Source: Calycina herbarum
Taxonomy: Eukaryota > Ascomycota > Leotiomycetes > Helotiales > Pezizellaceae
Length of the DNA stretch: 64,000 nucleotides
Reading direction: 5' to 3'
NCBI GenBank assembly: GCA_001414485.1
Contig: LLEY01000064.1
Coordinates: forward strand, 124,001-188,000
The stretch's first letter is position 1, and each line of letters starts with the position of its first letter. The position numbers were made by a program, and so were the translations under genes. The notes beneath the pieces were generated by a model. It ran no database searches and was not told the origin of the DNA. It saw only the letters and a program-made list of their open reading frames with translations. Positions 58,427 to 64,000 of this stretch are shown here, piece by piece.

Positions 58427-59094
58427 GCCAGAGCTCTAGGAGAGGACTATTAGAAGCTGTGTCGTGCGCTCCTCTTGCTCGATTGCGAGTAGGTCATCGT
58501 GCGAGGAAGGGTGAACACCAGTTGGTTGATCTTCAGCGAGTTTTGGCACAGATGTCGAGGTAGATTCCGTTTGCAAGATCGCTCAACGTAGTTGGGGTGC
58601 TGACAGACCCGAGGATAGTCATCTTAATCACTGCAATCGGCCTTGATGGGAGATATCTTTGTTCGTGATGATGACTTGAGGTTTTATGAGTGGGTATTCG
58701 TCTCAAATCCCAATCTGGCAATAGAGGTTAACATAGAGACCGATTTTGTAAGTAAATGTAATCAACGCATTGCTACAATATGTTCTCTACCACTTGTTAC
58801 GATGCTGCAGATGCCAGCGACAACAGATTATGATCTAACCATGCATGAGAGTGAAGTAGCAGACACAGCCAAACATTGGGTGATACAGTACATCCCTAGC
58901 GCTTAGCTGCTGTTGTGCCTTCGCCTGCGGTGACAAACAACGATGCCACCATTCCCGCAATGCTGCGTTCAGCTGGATCGATTTTATCGACATATTTTCT
59001 CCCAATATCCTGTCCCTACCCGACAACCTCACCCAGGGCTACACTTCCCTCTTCTGGCTGACCACATATCCGTCCGCCGGCAGAGCTCATGGCT
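58427..59094. other. Gene-free stretch
   Basis: Small ORFs on both strands (for example 58643-58906) have no family resemblance and overlap each other. Nothing supported. Confidence 0.45.
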
Positions 59095-59571
59095 CTAGAG
59101 AAATCCGCTCTGGAGATATGGCTCGACCTTTGCTGCAGCTTCTGGTGTAGGGTTCACTTTGACGCTACGAAGCACATAGGCGGCGCCCACAGCATCTTTA
59201 AGCTTTTCGTAATGCACCATGCTTATCGACGACCCCAATAGTGACATATCCCCTTCTAGAAATGCGCCCATAGCCAGGTAAGGCTGCCATGTTTCGATAT
59301 ATCTCCTGTTTATCGACAGAGACGTCCATGACGATAACTTGCTGCATGAAGCACAGACTGTAGGCAGGAACAAATTGTTTATTTTGTCGCCATTTTTTCG
59401 GTGATCGAGGTCGATAAGGTCAAATGGCAGAAGGTTGATAATCTTCTGTAAAGGTACTCGAGCCGCCTTTCGATCTTTGTCGTTCCTCGAGAGCAGAATG
59501 ACCTTTTCGCAGGTTATACATGCCAGCACAATGTGCGATTCCCAATCGCCTCTCAGCACCAGGTCGCCCAT
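59095..59571 (-). CDS. Hypothetical protein
   Basis: 158 aa from an ATG at 59571: MGDLVLRGDWESHIVLACIT, CEKVILLSRNDKDRKAARVP, then CASCSKLSSWTSLSINRRYI. The paired Cys (ACITC, CASC) might bind zinc. An overlapping frame starts with a good ATG at 59680 (MAKSPNYSQYIQDQ) and could be a true start reached by a frameshift or splice that I cannot see. Divergent from the plus-strand gene at 59805, sharing an about 130-235 bp promoter region. No family recognised. Confidence 0.45.
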   Translation of the reverse strand: MGDLVLRGDWESHIVLACITCEKVILLSRNDKDRKAARVPLQKIINLLPFDLIDLDHRKNGDKINNLFLPTVCASCSKLSSWTSLSINRRYIETWQPYLAMGAFLEGDMSLLGSSISMVHYEKLKDAVGAAYVLRSVKVNPTPEAAAKVEPYLQSGFL

Positions 59572-59804
59572 TATGGAGGTCGTGCTGCGGGGAAAATTGT
59601 TGGTGCTGGAGTGTGTTTAGAGTCCGTTGGCGTTGTGATTGATCTTGGATGTATTGAGAATAATTAGGTGATTTGGCCATGTCACTTGGTTAGTAAGCAA
59701 ATACAGGGACGCAGAAACTCTCGACACTCTAACGTGGCCCTGCCATGGAATGACGTTGCGACATTCCCCCCTTAGCCCCCACCAAAATTGGCAGTCCTTA
59801 TTAC

Positions 59805-61062
59805 GTGCACGCTATCATGGAAAACACGCCTTTTGACAGGCTTAACAGCGATCATTTTTTAAACTATGGAACCGTCGTGAATCCGACATCTGGTGGCCCG
59901 AGCGATCGCCAAGCCAGCCCCGGAGCCGAACAAGCTGATCAGCCAAGCGGCGGACAAGCATTACCACTTCTTCGACTCAGTGGATGGGACAGTGAGAAGC
60001 AATATGACAAGCAGAACCCAGTGTGTATCCATTATGATTTTCACTGGAAGATTTCTCAGCGGGAGAAGATCAGAGCCAGGCGTGTCTTTTCAGACACAGA
60101 TCCAGATCTCGTCTTGGCTCCGAGTGATTTTTGGAAGGTTAAGTTTCACCCCCAACTTAATAACTATCTCAAGGACGAGGACAAATTTCCAGAAGATGAA
60201 TATACGTGCGAAGAAACGATTATCGAAGTCTCTGTCGAGAAAAGCCGTCGACGCGGCCTAACGAAACGATACCAGAAGCTGGAGATCGATTGGCAGCAAG
60301 TTGACGAACACCTGGAAGGTCTGAGTGACCTTTTCAGCATAGGAAGGAAGATAACCCTCAGTATCGAATTTGTTTACAAGGAAGTTGCTTGTGATTCTGC
60401 AACGGTGAAGGGCAAGAAGAAGAAGAAAAGCGCGACAGAGGCTCAAAGGCTTCAGAGAGCCGCCGAAGCTGGTCTTTGGACTCGAGTCTACGAGCAGTAT
60501 CGTTGTAGAGCCAAACACTGCAAGCAATTGCTGGCCGGATGAGCGAGGGATTCACCAGAAGCTGCTGCCAGGCCAGCTTGAAGAGATTGTCGGGCACATC
60601 AAAGAGACGATGAAGGAAGGGGAGATTGAGGAGGACGTCGATATTCGCATCGAGATCCCGCCCTACATTATCAAGAATATATTGGAAAACAATCGCAAGC
60701 GGAAGGCAGATGGCTCCATTGACCATCGTCCATGCAAAGCACATACCTCCTCCCAAAACAGATGTTGTGATACGGCCGAAATGCCTACCGTTGAAAAATT
60801 GGGGGACGTGGAAGGTGATAGACAGGCCATGCTTGAGGAGTACTGCAACTGGGGCCTGGCACAAGTCGAGAGCGACAGATGGAGACAAGCACTACAGATT
60901 GCAAATCAGGTTGCAATAGAGCAGTTCCTAGAACTGAACACTATCTTGCAGTACCCAGAGGCCATCGTTAAGCTCATGGTAAAGAACGAGGTGGCACCAG
61001 GCATCGCTCTGCAATTTGTGAGCAACATCAAAAAATTCCAGCGGGAGATAGGAAAGTCTTGA
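59805..61062 (+). CDS. Hypothetical protein with a C..HCW-like motif, one frameshift
   Basis: First frame 59805-60542 (245 aa; a likelier ATG is 59817, MENTPFDRLNSD) carries LRLSGWDSEKQYDKQNPVCI, WKISQREKIRARRVFSDTDP, a KKKKK tract and YEQYRCRAKHC. Near 60520-60535 the sense moves to the next frame: NCWPDERGIHQKLLPGQLEE, IVGHIKETMKEGEIEEDVDI, and on to a stop at 61062 (QFVSNIKKFQREIGKS). A YRCxxxxC...CW..DxxGxHxKL pattern is familiar from fungal hypotheticals often found near mobile DNA. A single missing or extra base explains the split; no intron fits without losing the motif. Function unknown. Confidence 0.6.
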
Positions 61063-61122
61063 GTCATGAGGGACGATATTTCCGGGTTCTCTTTCCTATT
61101 TGTTCTTGATTTATCTAGACTA

Positions 61123-62094
61123 CTACAAAATACATATTCCTGCGTGACGGAAGTGATTCTCTGCAATGTGTTCGTCGTCACCTACAACGTCGACGCACCA
61201 CTCTAGAAACATCTTGAACTCCCTTGCAATAAAGTCCTCGTTTTCGTGCCACTTTTTCTTGATGAACTTCTTTAGTACGCCAAAAAACTCCTCAATAGGA
61301 TTAAAGTCAGGCGAGTACGGTGGGAGGAACTCCAATACTACTCCAGCGTCTCGACACATCTGCACGATCTTTTCTGAATGGTGCCAAGACGCGTTGTCCA
61401 TTACGATGACAGATTTTGGTTCTGGGTATCTGCCACAGTGATGTAGCAACTGGGCAATAAAGTCCTCAAACAAATCACAATCTGTTGATCCCTGATATAC
61501 TCGCCTCAGCATGATGCCATCTTGCGCGTATGCTGGAAGAATGTGCCATCTTTTCCCGCGACCGAACTTTGTGATGTGGATTGGAGATGAACCCTTTGGA
61601 GACCACCCCCAACGTCTATGTCCAGCTCTCCCATCGCAGCCAGACTCATCCACAAAGACAAGCTGGTTGGACTTGTACTTCGATATCCTATGTAGGTAGT
61701 GGTCTCGAAGGTCGGCATCCCGTTGCCGTGCGATGCGTCGGATCGTTTTTCGTGTCCAGCCTATTGACCTTAGAGTCCGACCGATTGATCTCTCCGATAT
61801 CCTCTTACGAAATCTGCGGTAGAAGAAGTCTGCCATCTCGCATCGATATAGGTAAGGCTGTTTGATTAGCATATCGCATAGAGCTTCTTGCATAGGTAGT
61901 GTAATGCGGCTACGACGACCGACGGTCTTCGATCTTTGGGGGTTGGGCATTTCGGACAACTGTCTCTTCAGACGGATTCTCTGGACGGCGCGCACGCTGC
62001 ATGAGGCCTCTGTGGCTATTAGCTTGGTATCGAACCCTTCTTTTAGCAAGGCGTTGATTAAAATATGCTGTGCGGCATTCAATTGTGGCGGCAT
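61123..62094 (-). CDS. Tc1-like DD34E transposase
   Basis: 323 aa from ATG 62094 (MPPQLNAAQHILINALLKEG); the frame stays open upstream to 62211 but family proteins begin here. An N-terminal HTH (CSVRAVQRIRLKRQ) and second helix region (SERSIGRTLRSIGW) precede the DDE core: VFVDESGCDG (first D), VIVMDNASWHHSE (second D) and DFNPIEEFFG (E), the last two 34 residues apart. It cuts and pastes its own element at TA. No stop or frameshift. The right terminus CAGTAGAAGGCG is next to TA at 62305-62306; no matching left TIR was found between the stop and 61062, so the copy may be cut at that end and not self-mobile. Confidence 0.85.
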   Translation of the reverse strand: MPPQLNAAQHILINALLKEGFDTKLIATEASCSVRAVQRIRLKRQLSEMPNPQRSKTVGRRSRITLPMQEALCDMLIKQPYLYRCEMADFFYRRFRKRISERSIGRTLRSIGWTRKTIRRIARQRDADLRDHYLHRISKYKSNQLVFVDESGCDGRAGHRRWGWSPKGSSPIHITKFGRGKRWHILPAYAQDGIMLRRVYQGSTDCDLFEDFIAQLLHHCGRYPEPKSVIVMDNASWHHSEKIVQMCRDAGVVLEFLPPYSPDFNPIEEFFGVLKKFIKKKWHENEDFIAREFKMFLEWCVDVVGDDEHIAENHFRHAGICIL

Positions 62095-62306
62095 GTTTGC
62101 TGACAAAATTGGATGACAGGAAAGAAGAGGAGGAGAGAGTAGCAGAGGGGAGACAGTCCTAGCCAATTCTGTTTCTGCAAGGGCAAGGCGGGTAGGTACC
62201 TCCAGGTACATCTGGGGCAGGGGTGCACAGCCACATGTGCCAAAAGTGGACCTCGTTAAAAATAATTAAGTAAACAACAACGACACCTATTTCGCCTTCT
62301 ACTGTA

Positions 62307-62363
62307 TAGTGTCATTTAGGAAATTTTGGATTGCTAATATATAGACAATTTCTTTTCGTCTTT
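62307..62363. other. Short spacer
   Basis: AT-rich spacer between the Tc1-like end and the 3' end of the membrane-protein gene. Confidence 0.4.
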
Positions 62364-63178
62364 TCATCTATCCCTGGTCAATATGTACTTTCTTATAAAG
62401 ATTGAAACCACACAGATAGCTATGATTACCGAGAAGCAAAGGTCAATAAGACATTTACTGAGAAAACCCTCGTCCTCCACTGTAATGCCTGATGGCAAGT
62501 CTCTTGCCTTGTAGTACAAGACTGAGAGGATGATTATTGGGATCATGAAAGAAAATACACAGATCAAGTTTCCTACGCTGCCTAATACCAAATCTAAAGG
62601 CAATCCCCAAATTTTATATTAAAGTTCTGAGCCTCCCTTCCAAAATGAATACTGAAAGCCAATAACCAATATCGCTGCCGAGATGACTCCGACGATTATA
62701 GGACCCTCCAAGCTTCCTAGGGAGACGTATTTAAGGGTTTGATCAAATGTGTCTATCCTATATCCTTGAGAAACATTTGAAGCAACCAGCGTCTGTGACA
62801 GAATCTCGGACAAGTTTAGAGGTGACCTCCTACAGGCTACATGATTGACGTATCCGAGACAGAAGTGCTTGATTCCTAGAGTGGAGTTTCTAGGTATTAT
62901 AGATATGTCATTCTGAATAGTATTAATGGCGCTTGATGCAGTTGTTTGCTCCCCTGCCACAAAGGATTGAGGAAATAGAGTTGTGTGGTTGAACTAAACA
63001 TATTAACGTCAATCAATGTCACGGTGGTGAAGGGGAAAGTTACAACAACTGTAAGGACTCCGGTAGTGCAAATGTCCCGTATACACAAGGCTACAATGCT
63101 ATACACTATAATACAGATGCCTAACAAAGTTATAAAAGAAAGTTCAATCACAGAAATCCAAATTTGGAATGCAAACAT
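62364..63178 (-). pseudogene. Four-TM membrane protein, one nonsense codon
   Basis: Exon 1 63178-63044 (MFAFQIWISVIELSFITLLG..., a signal-anchor or TM1), a 50-nt GT-AG intron (63043-62994), exon 2 from 62993 (FNHTTLFPQSFVAGEQTTAS). The frame hits TAA at 62619-62621 after WKGGSEL and continues in the same frame to 62364 with YKIWGLPLDLVLGSVGNLI. TM segments: about 8-33, GPIIVGVISAAILVIGFQYSF, LICVFSFMIPIIILSVLYY, LIDLCFSVIIAICVVSIFI. The extracellular-like loop has NxT/S sites (PRNSTL, SNVSQG) and two Cys. The stop is CAA-to-TAA in form, as in other cargo genes. No family recognised. Confidence 0.6.
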
Positions 63179-63453
63179 ATTTGGCAGATAGTAAAGAAAA
63201 GAGCACAGTAGAAATAGCTGGAGATTAATAAAGTAAGGGATATTTTTAGTACCTGATTCTACGTTAATAAGCTGATTTAAGCCTACTTAATTTAGAGTTA
63301 AAATGTGCTCCTCGCTACTTAAAAACTTAACTGAATCTGGATTATGATGCCGCAACCACTCAATAACACCGCCTAATCAAGCTCTAGATCTTGTAGGCAT
63401 AAAGTACTGAGAATTAATTCAAAAGTTATCTATTAACAGGTTATAAGGCCCTA

Positions 63454-63642
63454 GTGCATCAATCTGGTAATCTTGAAGATATACTTCTTGACGAATCAAC
63501 TCGCATTTTTCGCTTAGACGCTACTATGGGGAAAGATAACTATAAGGGTAGCAAGCTCACTGGAGCCGACGATTTTAACATGTGGAAGATCATGTTAAGA
63601 GAGAACCTCTTAATTAACAAGCAGACCAAGTATCAGCCGTAA
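63454..63642 (+). pseudogene. Copia-type gag N-terminal fragment
   Basis: 62 aa: ATMGKDNYKGSKLTGADDFN and MWKIMLRENLLINK, the start of a Ty1/Copia gag (KLxGxxNFxxWKxxMRxxL). It stops at 63642; the following 350 bp have no continuing gag or pol. It is un-RIPed but truncated. Confidence 0.5.
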
Positions 63643-64000
63643 ATAGTAGCATTCTACGTATCAAAACAAGACTAACGTCTATCCATGCGTAACGAGAAAC
63701 CACCCGTGCCGAGAAATTTTGTGGGTACTTCACCTTCAAACTAAAAAAAAACTGAACAAACATAGGCGACTCCTATATATTTTGTACTAGCTATGATCTA
63801 TAGTCAATTCTAAACATATTGAGACCCTTCACTAAGAAAAATAATAATATAAGCTTTTCTCTGTGACGACACGCACAGCTGATGGACCGCGTACAAATAC
63901 ACGACTACGCCAGGTGTAAGTTAGGCACTGTGGAACTGTCTATTCGAGGATTCTAAGCTAAAGAGAGAAGGGAAGAGAGGGCAGAAGCCCAGGAGCTGGA
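63643..64000. other. No clear feature to the window end
   Basis: No ORF or repeat is supported. The last 50 bp are purine-rich (AGAGAGAAGGGAAGAGAGGG). Confidence 0.4.

Larger units (their letters stand above)
56376..62304. mobile_element. Possible composite segment bounded by inverted Tc1-like ends
   Basis: The two Tc1-like 5' ends face outward at 56376 and 62304, each next to TA (56374-56375 and 62305-62306). Between them lie the T5orf172 gene, two hypothetical genes and the transposase. A composite transposon is one reading; two separate insertions is the other. Confidence 0.4.

Noticed and set aside
58643..58906. 87-aa plus-strand ORF
   Set aside because: Overlaps ORFs on the other strand, no motif, no supporting context.
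1..64000. tRNA or rRNA genes
   Set aside because: No B-box-like GGTTCGAATCC with a matching cloverleaf and no rRNA-like stretch was noticed, though a dedicated scan was not possible.

Overview
ORGANISM. The window reads as a filamentous ascomycete (Pezizomycotina) chromosome. The evidence is introns of about 50 nt, repeat-induced point mutation (RIP) damage, and gene families typical of these fungi: a DUF3435 tyrosine recombinase, an NWD-NACHT-ankyrin NLR, a HET-domain gene and a GRF-like zinc ribbon. LEFT HALF (1-34495). This is a nested graveyard of dead transposons. CA and TG dinucleotides are almost absent, coding frames are full of TAG/TAA, and LTR pairs differ by C-to-T/G-to-A changes. 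Paired LTRs and 5-bp target duplications give the nesting. A Ty3/Gypsy chromovirus (E1) is split by a Helitron and then by a second chromovirus copy (A, TSD start ATATA). Copy A is itself split by a minus-strand Gypsy element (B, 9263-22292, TSD GTACT), which carries inside it another copy of A's family (D, 13024-20298, TSD GAGAG). Copy A is also split by a 1528-bp TRIM-like element (24589-26116, TSD AATAA) that is hardly RIPed, and by a third chromovirus (C, 27814-33851, TSD GAATT). Copy A then stops abruptly inside its integrase at about 34495. RIGHT HALF (34496-64000). Base composition becomes normal at once. About 500 bp in lies a five-exon, apparently intact 753-aa DUF3435 gene, the 'captain' tyrosine recombinase of Starship giant transposons, pointing away from the break. 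I infer that the right half is the 5' part of a Starship inserted into copy A, with its right end outside the window. Behind the captain come three remnants of related recombinase C-termini, a broken GRF zinc-ribbon gene, two small MADS-like genes, several arrays of short self-complementary words, a RIP-damaged NLR, an unidentified pseudogene, a HET gene, a pseudogene that reads as retropepsin-acidic-bromodomain in one frame, a T5orf172/GIY-YIG-like gene, hypothetical genes, a DD34E Tc1-like transposase, a broken four-TM membrane protein and a Copia-like gag relic. HOW IT FITS TOGETHER. Three cargo segments (NLR, HET, T5orf172 group) are each bounded by inverted repeats abutting TA, as if smaller TIR cassettes had landed inside the larger element. 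For the HET segment, the reading frame of the pseudogene on its left seems to resume on its right. Many cargo genes carry only TAG, TAA or TGA stops of the kind C-to-T/G-to-A change would make, so mild RIP probably acted outside the classic repeats too. The captain, the T5orf172 gene, the HET core and the Tc1 transposase still look open.
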